A stretch of DNA of 64,000 nucleotides from G963665085 sp963665085 (GCA_963665085.2 CAXXXS010000001.1:4712001-4776000); one strand, 5' to 3'. Positions 1 through 8,042 are shown, counted from the stretch's first letter. Made by a program: numbers and translations. The notes: generated by a model not told the origin, from the sequence alone.

Positions 1-716
1 TGTTGAGAATATCCGGAGGAGATGCCCGAAAACTTTTAAATATTTTATCCTTGGTTGTTGATGCTGAAGGTGGAAAAGAAATCGTAATCAATAATGATAA
101 GGTTATTAAACGTGTCCAGGAAAACATTGCTATCTATGATAAAAACGGTGAACAACATTATGACATTATCTCAGCTTTCATAAAATCAATCAGGGGAAGC
201 GATCCCAACGCAGCTGTTTACTGGCTTGCCCGAATGATAGAAGGCGGTGAAGATGTTAAATTTATCGCGAGACGTTTGGTAATTTTGGCAGCTGAAGATA
301 TTGGACTGGCAAATCCAAACGCATTATTGATGGCTACAAACTGTTTTGAAGCTGTTAATCTCATTGGCTGGCCAGAAGCCAGGATAATTCTCTCTGAAGC
401 AACTATATACCTGGCCACAAGTCCAAAAAGTAATTCAGCCTACCAGGCAATAAACGATGCTCAACAAATGGTAAAAAACCTGGGTGATTTACCTGTTCCT
501 TTACACATTAGAAATGCCCCAACAAAACTAATGAAAGATTTAGGGTATGGAAAAGATTATAAATATGCCCATCTATACGAAGGAAATTTTATAAATGATA
601 ATTTTCTCCCCGAAGATATAGAAGGAACAATGTTCTATTCACCCCAGAAAAATGCTAAAGAAAAAGAACTAAGACAGAGATTATCAAATCTATGGGGGGA
701 CAGATACAATTACTAA
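1..716 (+). CDS. rarA: Replication-associated recombination protein A, C-terminal part (cut by window edge)
   Basis: This is the C-terminal ~237 residues of a RarA/MgsA AAA+ ATPase, which acts at stalled replication forks in the cytoplasm. The N-terminal P-loop half lies outside the window: the reading frame is open to the left edge and the first visible residues (ISGGDARKLLN) match the family's sensor-2 segment. The rest fits the MgsA tetramerisation region: DPNAAVYWLARM, ARRLVILAAEDIGLANP, YLATSPKSNSAY and a C-terminal LRQRLSNLWG. The stop is 20 bp before kdsA, so the two could be co-transcribed. Identification of the family is confident; the true start cannot be seen. Confidence 0.93.
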   Translation, partial: LRISGGDARKLLNILSLVVDAEGGKEIVINNDKVIKRVQENIAIYDKNGEQHYDIISAFIKSIRGSDPNAAVYWLARMIEGGEDVKFIARRLVILAAEDIGLANPNALLMATNCFEAVNLIGWPEARIILSEATIYLATSPKSNSAYQAINDAQQMVKNLGDLPVPLHIRNAPTKLMKDLGYGKDYKYAHLYEGNFINDNFLPEDIEGTMFYSPQKNAKEKELRQRLSNLWGDRYNY

Positions 717-736
717 TTAAAAATTAGATTAAAAAA

Positions 737-1555
737 ATGATAGATAAAGTATTACAACAAGCAAAAAAAAACAAGGATACTTTTCTTTTACTAGCTGGAC
801 CATGTGTTATTGAAGGAGAAAAAATAACCTTTGAAACAGCTAAAAAACTAAAAGAAATAACTTCAGAGTTAAATATCCCCTTTGTTTTTAAATCATCGTA
901 CAGAAAAGCTAATCGTTCAAGAATTGACTCTTTTACGGGTATTGGAGACATAGAAGGGCTTGAAATCCTTGCTAAAATAAAAAATGAACTGGAAGTACCT
1001 GTCGTCACCGATATCCATTCAGCTGAAGAAGCTACAATGGCTGGTAAGTATGTAGACATTTTACAGATTCCTGCCTTTTTATGCAGACAAACAGACATAC
1101 TAATTGCTGCTGCAAAAACAGGAAAAGTAGTAAACATAAAAAAAGGTCAATTTTTGGCACCCGAGGCAATGAAATTTGCTGCCGATAAAATTATTGATTC
1201 CGGAAACGACAAGGTTATGTTAACAGACAGAGGTACTATGTTTGGGTATTACGATCTTTTGGTCGATTACCGGGGTATTGTTACCATGAAAGAACTTGGT
1301 CATCCCGTAATTCTTGATATTACCCATTCCCTCCAACAACCCAATCAATCATCGGGTGTTACAGGAGGCTTGCCACAGCTAATAGAAACCATTGCAAAGG
1401 CTGGTATTGCAGTTGGTGTTGACGGAATATTTATGGAAACACACCCAAATCCGTCTGAAGCAAAATCAGATGGAGCCAATATGCTACCATTAAACCAGGT
1501 AGATACTTTATTAAAAAAATTGCTGGCAATTAAAAAGGCTGTAAGCAGCTTTTAG
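737..1555 (+). CDS. kdsA: 3-deoxy-8-phosphooctulonate synthase (Kdo-8-P synthase)
   Basis: Condenses phosphoenolpyruvate with arabinose-5-phosphate to make Kdo-8-phosphate for the LPS inner core, in the cytoplasm. The 272-residue length is normal. Family motifs are in order: LAGPCVIEGE (residues 19-28), FKSSYRKANRSR, VVTDIHSAEEA, QIPAFLCRQTD, NIKKGQFLAPEAM, LTDRGTMFGY, DITHSLQQPNQ and METHPNPSEAKSDG. Cys23 in AGPC is the position that binds metal in the metal-dependent class (as in Aquifex); the non-metal E. coli class has Asn there, so I infer a metal-dependent enzyme. It follows rarA by 20 bp and is followed by a small palindromic repeat. Confidence 0.96.
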   Translation: MIDKVLQQAKKNKDTFLLLAGPCVIEGEKITFETAKKLKEITSELNIPFVFKSSYRKANRSRIDSFTGIGDIEGLEILAKIKNELEVPVVTDIHSAEEATMAGKYVDILQIPAFLCRQTDILIAAAKTGKVVNIKKGQFLAPEAMKFAADKIIDSGNDKVMLTDRGTMFGYYDLLVDYRGIVTMKELGHPVILDITHSLQQPNQSSGVTGGLPQLIETIAKAGIAVGVDGIFMETHPNPSEAKSDGANMLPLNQVDTLLKKLLAIKKAVSSF

Positions 1556-1581
1556 TGCTATAATAATTTAGATGCTAAAAC

Positions 1582-1606
1582 CCGACAGAGTCATCAGACC
1601 TGTCGG
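1582..1606. repeat. 25-bp palindromic repeat, copy 1 (CCGACAG...CTGTCGG)
   Basis: Arms CCGACAG and CTGTCGG enclose a further GTC/GAC pairing, giving a 10-bp stem with one bulged A. The same 25-nt design recurs at 27276-27300, also just downstream of a plus-strand gene. It may be a REP-like dispersed palindrome or a 3'-end hairpin; it lacks a clean T-tract directly after the stem. Confidence 0.7.
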
Positions 1607-1629
1607 AGTAGCTATAAGGAGAGCTTTTA

Positions 1630-2403
1630 TTAACTTTTAAGTTTGCTATAAAGCCCCAATAATTTTGCATTTAGAATTGATTTAATCTCATCTTCATTCT
1701 CGCCAATAGGCTTTACCGGGATTAAATCAATCACTTCTTCAGAAGATAATCCAGAATTATAAAAAAGAGATATCGATTTGTTTAAGGTTGATTGAATCGT
1801 TTTCTGAGCTTCTACTTTATCCAAACCAGTTTCCATTGCTATTTTCTCCATTTCCTTCCATTGAAACCAGAAATATGTTGGAAGCATGGCTGATACAATA
1901 GCATATCCTTCGAGTTTATTTTCCAACACTTCAAAACAATCCCCCAAAGGTCTTACCATATCAAAAAATGAGGCTTTAACCTGTTCACTCATTTCTAAAT
2001 GAAAGGCTACCGGGTTATATCCTTCATTTATAAATGAAGTTGCATTCGGAATCATTCGCACAACATTTTTGACTTGCAAAAAATTTACAATTTTCTCTAT
2101 TGTAATCTTAGGGGCCAAAGAAAAAACAAGGCTTTCGCTTTTTACAATGCCTTTTATTTTCTCTAATGACTCCATTACCATTGGTGGATGAACCGCGATT
2201 ACTACAACATTCCCCTCTCCTATTTCTTCTGCTGACTGTGCTTTTTCGATTCCCGAAAATGAAGATTTTAATGCTTGAAAAGTATCAGTATTGGGTTCAT
2301 ACACTTTTATTTTTTCAAATACGACAGACTTATTTTGAAATGCTTGTAAGAATATACGGGTAATTCTACCTCCTCCAATAAAACCGATGGAATTTGTTTT
2401 CAT
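1630..2403 (-). CDS. ProC-like NAD(P)-binding reductase of unknown substrate
   Basis: A 257-residue protein resembling pyrroline-5-carboxylate reductase. The N-terminus has a Rossmann glycine motif (GFIGGGRIT, residues 7-15), a strand like VVVIAVHPP, and VVRMIPNATSFINEG, which is the usual reductase core signature. The C-terminal helical dimerisation region is present, but the SPGGTT substrate-binding loop of true ProC is not recognisable; IPVKPIGENEDE lies there instead. I therefore do not call it proC. It sits last in a leftward run after arsG with a 116-bp gap, so co-transcription is possible but not shown. Confidence 0.7.
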   Translation of the reverse strand: MKTNSIGFIGGGRITRIFLQAFQNKSVVFEKIKVYEPNTDTFQALKSSFSGIEKAQSAEEIGEGNVVVIAVHPPMVMESLEKIKGIVKSESLVFSLAPKITIEKIVNFLQVKNVVRMIPNATSFINEGYNPVAFHLEMSEQVKASFFDMVRPLGDCFEVLENKLEGYAIVSAMLPTYFWFQWKEMEKIAMETGLDKVEAQKTIQSTLNKSISLFYNSGLSSEEVIDLIPVKPIGENEDEIKSILNAKLLGLYSKLKS

Positions 2404-2519
2404 GTTTTAGTATTTTAAATGAATATTAAGTTTTATATAGTTTAAAAATATCCAAACCACATATAAATAAATCCAACTACAAAAATTCCTTGTCTTTATA
2501 GAATGTTTAAAATCTTATG

Positions 2520-3221
2520 TTATAGAATAAAGAGGACAATAACATAATAGATTCCTATTCCGATAAATAAAACAGCAACTACTCTTCGAAACCAGTACTC
2601 AAAGGCTTTTATTTTATTATAAACCTTCCCAATAGATTTTATGCTAAATGCAATAATCCATGAAAAAACAATTACGGGAATACCTGTTGCTAATGCAAAA
2701 ATCATTGGTAGATATAGACCTCTGGCGCTTGATATCGTCATCGGAATAAGCATTCCGAAATACAGCACTCCACTATAGGAACAAAAAGCCAGTGCAAAAA
2801 CAATTCCCAGAAGCAAAACATCAAAAAATTGTGTATTTGGTTTCTTTTCCATTTTTTCTGTTTGAAAACCAAATCCCGGAATTGAAATATTGATAAAATC
2901 AAACATAAAGAAACCGATAAGAATCAAAAGTGGTCCGAAAATTTTTTCTCCCCATATTTGGAGAAAAGCGGAAATTTCGAATTGACTGGCTCCAAAATAA
3001 AAAAGAAAACCTACTATTGTATAGGAAATTCCTCTGCCAAGTGTATAAATAAACCCGTTTAGAAATACTCTTCCCTGATTTGAAATATCCCTCGCTATAT
3101 ATCCTATTGCTGATATGTTTGCTGTCATTGTACAAGGGCCAACAGCTACCATAAGACCTAATAAAAAGGCAGATAAAACTGGCAACGGAGAACTTTCAAG
3201 AAGATTTCGTAAAAAATCCAT
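2520..3221 (-). CDS. arsG: ArsG-family permease (aromatic aminoarsenical efflux, CcdA/DsbD-like)
   Basis: A 233-residue inner-membrane protein with about six hydrophobic segments and the CcdA/DsbD-like signatures VGPCTMTANISAIGYI near residues 26-42 and FCSYSGVLYFGM near the middle, both carrying a conserved Cys in the membrane. This pattern plus the two thiol partners immediately upstream matches the ArsG family, described as exporting trivalent aminoaromatic arsenicals together with ArsE and ArsF. The gene starts 2 bp after arsF, so translation is probably coupled. It could instead be a generic TauE/CcdA-like redox permease; the family call rests on motif memory and gene order. Confidence 0.72.
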   Translation of the reverse strand: MDFLRNLLESSPLPVLSAFLLGLMVAVGPCTMTANISAIGYIARDISNQGRVFLNGFIYTLGRGISYTIVGFLFYFGASQFEISAFLQIWGEKIFGPLLILIGFFMFDFINISIPGFGFQTEKMEKKPNTQFFDVLLLGIVFALAFCSYSGVLYFGMLIPMTISSARGLYLPMIFALATGIPVIVFSWIIAFSIKSIGKVYNKIKAFEYWFRRVVAVLFIGIGIYYVIVLFIL

Positions 3222-3223
3222 AT

Positions 3224-3640
3224 TTAAAGCATTGTTTCAATTGTTGATTTCAACCTAGTTTCATACTCTTCTGGAGCATTACGCGCCAATAAAAAAGCCA
3301 TATTCGTTAAATTTATTACTTCGTTACCTTTTACTAACAATAATGTTTGACCCGCAACTTTGTATTTCTTTATAAGTTCTTCATTTTTATCTTCTTCCCG
3401 GTCTATTGTCTGAAAAATAACGTTCTCTGCATAATCTCTCCTAATTACTTCTTTTGTTACTTTTTCCACAGCAATACATGTTGCACAACGTATTTTCCCA
3501 TAAAAATAATACGCTATGACATCTGTTGATTCCTGACTTACAATATTCTCAGAATTGGCTATATCTTTATTCCCTGTTTTACATGAATAAAATACAAACA
3601 CAAAAAAGAGAGTTAAAATAAAGAGCGTCTTGTTTTTCAT
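3224..3640 (-). CDS. arsF: ArsF-family lipoprotein with CXXC (nitroaromatic arsenical reduction partner)
   Basis: A 138-residue protein with a lipoprotein signal (FVFVFYSC, Cys20 as the lipidated residue) followed by a thioredoxin-like domain with a CATC motif at Cys52-Cys55 (KIRCATCIAVEKV). It is probably anchored in the envelope, with the redox pair exposed outside the cytoplasm. The family is annotated as the nitrophenyl-compound nitroreductase subunit ArsF. It lies 13 bp after arsE and 2 bp before arsG on the same strand. The biochemical role comes from family knowledge, not from anything seen here beyond the CXXC and the context. Confidence 0.72.
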   Translation of the reverse strand: MKNKTLFILTLFFVFVFYSCKTGNKDIANSENIVSQESTDVIAYYFYGKIRCATCIAVEKVTKEVIRRDYAENVIFQTIDREEDKNEELIKKYKVAGQTLLLVKGNEVINLTNMAFLLARNAPEEYETRLKSTIETML

Positions 3641-3653
3641 TTTAGCAAATCAT

Positions 3654-3887
3654 TTATTTTAAAAGGATTTCTTTTATTTGACTTCTTGAAGCAAGTCTTC
3701 CAGATAATACAACTTCATTATTTACAACAAGGGCTGGCGTCCTCATTACCCCATACTCAATAATCATCTGAAGGTCTTCAATTTTTTCAATATTGGCTTC
3801 AATTCCAAGTTCATTAACAGCATCTTTTGTTATCTGCTCTAATTTCTTACATTTTGAGCATCCAGGGCCTAAAACTTTTATTTCCAT
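3654..3887 (-). CDS. arsE: ArsE-type small thioredoxin-fold protein
   Basis: A 77-residue thioredoxin-like protein of the small redox-active disulfide protein 2 type. It starts with a beta strand and the redox motif GPGCSKCKKLE (Cys10 and Cys13), followed by a cis-proline site in MRTPALVVNNEV. No signal peptide is visible, so it should be cytoplasmic and could feed electrons to the membrane protein ArsG. It is the first structural gene after the regulator (44-bp gap) and precedes arsF by 13 bp. Alone it would be called a generic thioredoxin; the arsE name depends on the neighbours. Confidence 0.72.
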   Translation of the reverse strand: MEIKVLGPGCSKCKKLEQITKDAVNELGIEANIEKIEDLQMIIEYGVMRTPALVVNNEVVLSGRLASRSQIKEILLK

Positions 3888-3931
3888 AGTGATTTATTTT
3901 AATTGTTATTCAGTATAAATCGAACATTTCA

Positions 3932-4231
3932 TTAAAATTTAAATAAATCTCTAAATAATTCACGGGCTTCGTCCCAATTATTTTTGTTGATACAATACTT
4001 AATTTTAGGGGCTTCTATTTCACCCTGGATCAAACCCGCATCTTTTAATTCTTTTAAATGCTGTGATAATGTTGATTTAACAATTGGTAAATCGTTAGAA
4101 ATATCTCCACTATAGCAACAACTTTGTTTCGATAACAACTCCAACACGTAGATTCGTATCGGGTGCCCCAAAGCCTTTGCATAGCGGGCAATTTTCTTTT
4201 GTTTTTCTGTTATTGGATCTTTTGCTGGCAT
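3932..4231 (-). CDS. arsR: ArsR/SmtB-family metalloid-responsive repressor
   Basis: A 99-residue winged-helix regulator. The core ALGHPIRIYVLELL, the recognition helix KSTLSQHLKELKDAGLI and the wing IKYCINKNNW are typical of the family. The canonical CVC(D/E)L arsenic site is absent; Cys38-Cys39 (SKQSCCYSGD) at the start of the next helix, possibly with the Cys in IKYC, could form the inducer site. It heads the leftward arsE-arsF-arsG cluster and has a palindrome 5 bp upstream of its start codon, so it probably represses its own operon. The inducer is inferred, not shown. Confidence 0.85.
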   Translation of the reverse strand: MPAKDPITEKQKKIARYAKALGHPIRIYVLELLSKQSCCYSGDISNDLPIVKSTLSQHLKELKDAGLIQGEIEAPKIKYCINKNNWDEARELFRDLFKF

Positions 4232-4235
4232 ATAG

Positions 4236-4251
4236 TTCGTAAATTAACGAA
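4236..4251. promoter_or_regulatory. Candidate ArsR operator
   Basis: An imperfect palindrome with arms TTCGT and ACGAA around a 6-bp AT core lies directly upstream of the arsR start codon (4231). Arm sequence and spacing resemble known ArsR-family boxes. No exact CAAAnnTA (-7 box in reverse) was found beside it. Confidence 0.55.
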
Positions 4252-4280
4252 TAAATTTAAGACTAACATTATTAATAAAA

Positions 4281-4637
4281 AAATAGCAGGTCGATAAGCC
4301 AGATTCTGTTTCTCAACAAGTTGAGACTTCTATCATTTATCTATGCGGCCTACCCCTCCTGAAACCGAAGCGGGCAGCTTCAGAATCCCTGAAACAGGGT
4401 TACTCAGGATATACATGGCCTTACAACCCCAAAGCCGGGCAGCTATCAATGTTACCATTGATACTGGTGGTCTCTTACTCCACCTTCTCACCTTTACCTG
4501 CCTATTGGCAGGAAGTTTTTTTCTTCCCCGGTACTATACCCTCACGGATATCTTTTTTTCAAAAGTCAGGCGCCCTGCGTTGTCCGGACTTTCCTCTTCA
4601 ATTATTCAATTGAAGCGATAGAATGACCTGCTATATT
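4281..4637 (-). ncRNA. rnpB: RNase P RNA
   Basis: The RNA component of RNase P, which matures tRNA 5' ends, about 357 nt on the minus strand. The conserved 5' block reads GAGGAAAGTCCGGAC followed by GCAGGGCGCC, and the 3' block contains CAGAATCTGGCTTATCGACC. The two ends pair as helix P1 (ATAGCAGGTC with GACCTGCTAT) and the transcript ends in a run of T. The overall layout suggests the common type A fold. The ends are estimated from the P1 pairing, give or take a few bases. A plus-strand reading frame across 4343-4621 is an artefact of this RNA. Confidence 0.93.
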
Positions 4638-4696
4638 TTTTAACAACTAATGTTTAATGATGGATGTTTTATTCAACAACAGATATCAATCATTTA

Positions 4697-5761
4697 TCAT
4701 TTCAAATAAACCATTGTTGCCCCATATCCATATTCTTTAAATGAAGCATCCTGGTATTTTAAATTTGAGTATTTTCTTTCCAGCTTTTTGCGTAATTCAT
4801 GTTTTAACCTGCCATTTCCTACACCATGAATAAAAACAATTTTTTTCTGGTTATTCCGAAGGGCACCCTCTAAACAAGTCTCAAACCTACTTAACTGAAT
4901 TTCAACAATCTCTCCATTTGACAACCCCTCGTAGCTATCTATTATCTTTTCAATATGTAAATCAACTTCTTCAATATCTGAAGTTTTTTTCTCGTTCTGT
5001 GGCTTTTCTACAATTTTCGGGCCGTCTCCTTTTTGTTTAACAATTTTAACATAATCAGAGTCTTTTAGTTTTTCAATTTCTTTTCTTAAATCATCGCCAC
5101 TGGGTTTATCAACATCAAGAATAATTGCCTGAGATTCAAAAAACTCATTTTCTTCATATGACTTTGTTCGGTAAAAATCAAAAGATGAAATATCAAACTT
5201 AATATTGATAGGATCTTTGTACGTAAAAAATTGATTGCCGAATGCTATCGCCTGCAAATAGATAGTTTTTGTTTTACTTAAATCTGATTGTGAAAATGTT
5301 TGTAAATAAATCTTTGTATTATCTTCCAACGTACCAGTAGAAATCTTTGAAGCCTCTTTATTATCATTTAACTTTCCGATATGATAAGAAATCCCATAAT
5401 TACTATCATTGATTAAGTACAAATCCAAATCACTAATCGAAAGATGATTAACTCTTGTTGGAACCAATCCTAATACTAGCTTAATTTTTGTATTATCCTT
5501 ATCAAGTAGGTCAACATTACTGAGCTCAATTTCATCACGTTCTTCATGTTCTTCCTGCTGTTCGTCTTCCTTTTCCTCTTCTTTTTCCAGTCCGGGAAAA
5601 TTATCTTTATTTGAAATTTTAATTATTTCATTGGTCTTCATAGGGACATCAAAACCATCCTCTAACTGGACATGAACAATATCATTTTCTCCAACACGGG
5701 TGATTTCTCCCTCACCAATTTCATTAAGTAATTTTACTTTATCTCCTACTTTGAACTTCAT
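4697..5761 (-). CDS. DUF2027/Smr-domain protein
   Basis: A 354-residue cytoplasmic protein of a family widespread in Bacteroidota. The N-terminus (residues 1-45) looks like a small KOW/SH3-like barrel (FKVGDKVKLLNEIGEGEITRV), followed by an acidic linker of about 20 Glu/Asp-rich residues, a beta-rich DUF2027 middle, and a C-terminal Smr domain with VDLHIEKI and IVFIHGVGNGRLKHELRKKL. Smr domains are nucleases related to the MutS2 C-terminus, and the conserved DLHxE and HGxGxG motifs are both intact, so nuclease activity is plausible. The substrate is unknown. The gene diverges from queA with overlapping promoter elements between them. Confidence 0.87.
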   Translation of the reverse strand: MKFKVGDKVKLLNEIGEGEITRVGENDIVHVQLEDGFDVPMKTNEIIKISNKDNFPGLEKEEEKEDEQQEEHEERDEIELSNVDLLDKDNTKIKLVLGLVPTRVNHLSISDLDLYLINDSNYGISYHIGKLNDNKEASKISTGTLEDNTKIYLQTFSQSDLSKTKTIYLQAIAFGNQFFTYKDPINIKFDISSFDFYRTKSYEENEFFESQAIILDVDKPSGDDLRKEIEKLKDSDYVKIVKQKGDGPKIVEKPQNEKKTSDIEEVDLHIEKIIDSYEGLSNGEIVEIQLSRFETCLEGALRNNQKKIVFIHGVGNGRLKHELRKKLERKYSNLKYQDASFKEYGYGATMVYLK

Positions 5762-5771
5762 TCCTTTACTT

Positions 5772-5799
5772 TTTGGATGTGCAAAATTAGTTATTTTTG
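5772..5799 (+). promoter_or_regulatory. Bacteroidota-type promoter of queA
   Basis: A TTTG at 5772-5775 and a -7 box TATTTTTG (TAnnTTTG) at 5792-5799, 18 bp before the chosen queA start at 5817. The -7 box lies in the right place for a very short leader. Confidence 0.6.
5782..5789 (-). promoter_or_regulatory. -7 box for the Smr-domain gene
   Basis: CAAAATTA on the plus strand is the exact reverse complement of TAnnTTTG and lies 21 bp ahead of the Smr gene start (5761). It falls inside the queA promoter, so the two divergent promoters occupy the same DNA. Confidence 0.5.
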
Positions 5800-5816
5800 C
5801 TCTCTTAAAATTTTTT

Positions 5817-7043
5817 ATGGTTGAGATTCAGAGAATAAAAATTGAAGATTACAGCTACTCCCTTCCAGATGAACGGATTGCGAAATATCCAACAACAGAA
5901 AGAAGTGGTTCTAACTTACTTGTTTTTGATGGTAAGAATATTTCTAAAGATAAATTTACACATATTAACAACTACCTTGAGGAAGATAGCTTGCTAATTT
6001 TTAATAACACCAAAGTAATTAATGCACGCTTAGAATTTTTTAAATCGACAGGAGCTAAAATCGAAATATTTTGCCTGGAGCCATTTTTACCTAAAGAATA
6101 CAACCAGAATTTTCAACAAACAAAAAGTTGTACATGGGCCTGTCTTGTTGGAAATAAAAAGAAATGGAAAGGTGAAGAACTCAAAAAAACTATATTTATA
6201 AATGAATTAAAAACGGAATTATCAGCATTTCTGGAAAATCAAACAGCGGATAAAAATATTATACGCTTTACATGGGATAATCCGGAAGTAACCTTTTCAA
6301 TGATTTTAGAAAACATTGGCAACACACCAATTCCTCCATATTTAAAAAGAAAAAGTGAGGATATTGATAGAACACGTTATCAAACTATTTATTCAAAAAT
6401 TGAAGGTTCAGTAGCGGCACCAACAGCAGGTTTACATTTCACACCAGAAATATTGGCGAAAGTAAAACAAAAAAACATCACCTTAGATGAAGTTACATTA
6501 CATGTGGGAGCGGGTACTTTTCAACCTGTTAAGAGTGAATATATCTCAAATCATCCGATGCATACTGAGCATTTTGAAATAAATAAAAACACCCTTAATA
6601 ATTTGATTAAACATCTAGGTAATATTACTGCTGTAGGAACAACAACGGTACGCAACCTCGAGAGTCTATATATTATTGGTAAACAACTAATCGAAAAAAA
6701 AGAAAATCCTTATTTTGTAGAACAATGGTCTCCATATAAAACAGAAAAAATATATAGCGCTTCTGAAAGTATTCAAGCAATTATTGATGATATGGAAATA
6801 AAACAAACAGATATAATTTCAGCTTCGACTCAAATAATAATTGCTCCTGGATATGAATTCAAATTCGTAAATTCTTTGATAACAAATTTCCATCAGCCTA
6901 AAAGCACTTTACTCTTGTTGATTGCTGCATTTGTAGGTGATAACTGGATGGAAATATACAATTTCGCTTTAAATAATAACTTTCGTTTTCTAAGTTATGG
7001 TGATAGTTCAATTTTAAAAGAACATAAAAAAAGGAATCCTTAA
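5817..7043 (+). CDS. queA: S-adenosylmethionine:tRNA ribosyltransferase-isomerase
   Basis: Transfers and isomerises the ribosyl moiety of S-adenosylmethionine onto preQ1 in tRNA to give epoxyqueuosine. Motifs: DYSYSLPDERIAKYP at the N-terminus, LIFNNTKVINARL, NIGNTPIPPYLKR, RYQTIYSKIEGSVAAPTAGLHFT, VTLHVGAGTFQPV, and TNFHQPKSTLLLL near the C-terminus. The frame extends 39 codons further upstream, but that part overlaps the divergent Smr gene and its promoter; the ATG at 5817 gives the normal N-terminus and sits just after a -7 box. Length is 408 residues, usual for Bacteroidota. Its last codons form part of a terminator hairpin. Confidence 0.95.
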   Translation: MVEIQRIKIEDYSYSLPDERIAKYPTTERSGSNLLVFDGKNISKDKFTHINNYLEEDSLLIFNNTKVINARLEFFKSTGAKIEIFCLEPFLPKEYNQNFQQTKSCTWACLVGNKKKWKGEELKKTIFINELKTELSAFLENQTADKNIIRFTWDNPEVTFSMILENIGNTPIPPYLKRKSEDIDRTRYQTIYSKIEGSVAAPTAGLHFTPEILAKVKQKNITLDEVTLHVGAGTFQPVKSEYISNHPMHTEHFEINKNTLNNLIKHLGNITAVGTTTVRNLESLYIIGKQLIEKKENPYFVEQWSPYKTEKIYSASESIQAIIDDMEIKQTDIISASTQIIIAPGYEFKFVNSLITNFHQPKSTLLLLIAAFVGDNWMEIYNFALNNNFRFLSYGDSSILKEHKKRNP

Positions 7044-7055
7044 AGATTCCTTTTT
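7028..7055. terminator. Bidirectional terminator at the end of queA
   Basis: An 11-bp perfect stem (AAAAAGGAATC at 7028-7038 with GATTCCTTTTT at 7045-7055) and a 6-nt loop. The queA stop codon (7041-7043) lies in the loop. The A- and T-runs let it work in both directions, also serving the convergent gene ending at 7074. Confidence 0.85.
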
Positions 7056-7073
7056 CTAGTGTGTTTTGAAAAC

Positions 7074-8042
7074 CTAGTAAAAATTAAGTTGGTAATCTTT
7101 CATTACAACCATTTCTGGTTTTCTTTCCCACATACTTATTAACCCTGTTACTGCTAAATGTTGCCTTTCGAAAAACCTATCTGGCCTTCTGCTATATCTT
7201 CTTGCTAACCAACCAGGAACAACTACGGTGAAATCGTGATATGGATAATATTCTCCAAAATATAAGATATACTCATCTGTTTCTCTTGCGTAAAATACTT
7301 CCCTTACTTCTCCATAAACTGTTCTGATTTCACCGGCATGATAGTATGCATCGTATGCAGAAACAACATCTACTCTGTAATTTACATGGAAACCCCATTG
7401 CCTGATTTCTGGATAGATAACACAATAGTTACGATAAATTGTAGGAGTCCAATTAATATTAACTTGAACAGGCCTTCTGTATGGATAATGTTCTGCTCTG
7501 TACTCCCTTGAATATGGAGTATTCCTATAATGATGATAAACTGGCCTTTCGTTGGCATATTGCCTTGTAGACTTATAATACCTTGTTTCTCTGTTTACAT
7601 TTTGACTAGGCCTATCATCATCTCTCCTTGTTGTTGTAGCCGTTCTTGAAACATTTCCTGAAGGTGTCCTGTTTGTATTTTTAACCTCACTCGTTCTTGT
7701 TGTAGAAGTGCCTTCTGAAGTTCTTCTGCTTGTATTTGACACATTGGTATTTGAACGAGTTGGCGTAGTTTCCTTTGTTGAAGTTGAACTTGTTCTGTTA
7801 TCAGACGGTTTATTATTTTGAGTATTGGTATTTCTATTTGGATCAATTTGTACTCGTCTTGTTGACGTTGCAGATCTTTTTTCTATTGCTTTGTTCTCTT
7901 GTTTTCTTCTTTCTGTTTTCTGTTCGCTTTTTACTTTTTTATCTGAAGTACTACTTTTTGTTGTGGTAGAACGCTGTTGAGCTACCGCCATGGCTAAACT
8001 CATTGCCATCAGTGCTACTATTATTGTAATTTTCTTTTTCAT
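7074..8042 (-). CDS. Secreted low-complexity protein with C-terminal OB-fold-like domain
   Basis: A 322-residue protein with a clear Sec signal peptide (MKKKITIIVALMAMSLAMAVAQ). Residues ~25-150 are extremely rich in Ser, Thr, Arg and Asn, followed by a Tyr/Arg-rich stretch to ~190. The last ~100 residues look folded: GEVREVFYARETDEYILYFG, then YYPYHDFTVVVPGWLARR and HLAVTGLISMWERKPEMVV. That order matches small OB-fold domains that accompany secreted nucleases and DNA-binding proteins. I do not recognise a named family. It may be an envelope protein binding polyanions; that is inference. The gene ends at a shared terminator with queA. Confidence 0.7.
   Translation of the reverse strand: MKKKITIIVALMAMSLAMAVAQQRSTTTKSSTSDKKVKSEQKTERRKQENKAIEKRSATSTRRVQIDPNRNTNTQNNKPSDNRTSSTSTKETTPTRSNTNVSNTSRRTSEGTSTTRTSEVKNTNRTPSGNVSRTATTTRRDDDRPSQNVNRETRYYKSTRQYANERPVYHHYRNTPYSREYRAEHYPYRRPVQVNINWTPTIYRNYCVIYPEIRQWGFHVNYRVDVVSAYDAYYHAGEIRTVYGEVREVFYARETDEYILYFGEYYPYHDFTVVVPGWLARRYSRRPDRFFERQHLAVTGLISMWERKPEMVVMKDYQLNFY

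Noticed and set aside
4343..4621. Plus-strand open frame of 92 codons
   Set aside because: It lies entirely within the RNase P RNA gene on the other strand; its composition follows the RNA helices.
5700..5816. Upstream extension of queA by 39 codons
   Set aside because: It overlaps the divergent Smr gene and the promoter; the QueA N-terminus begins properly at 5817.
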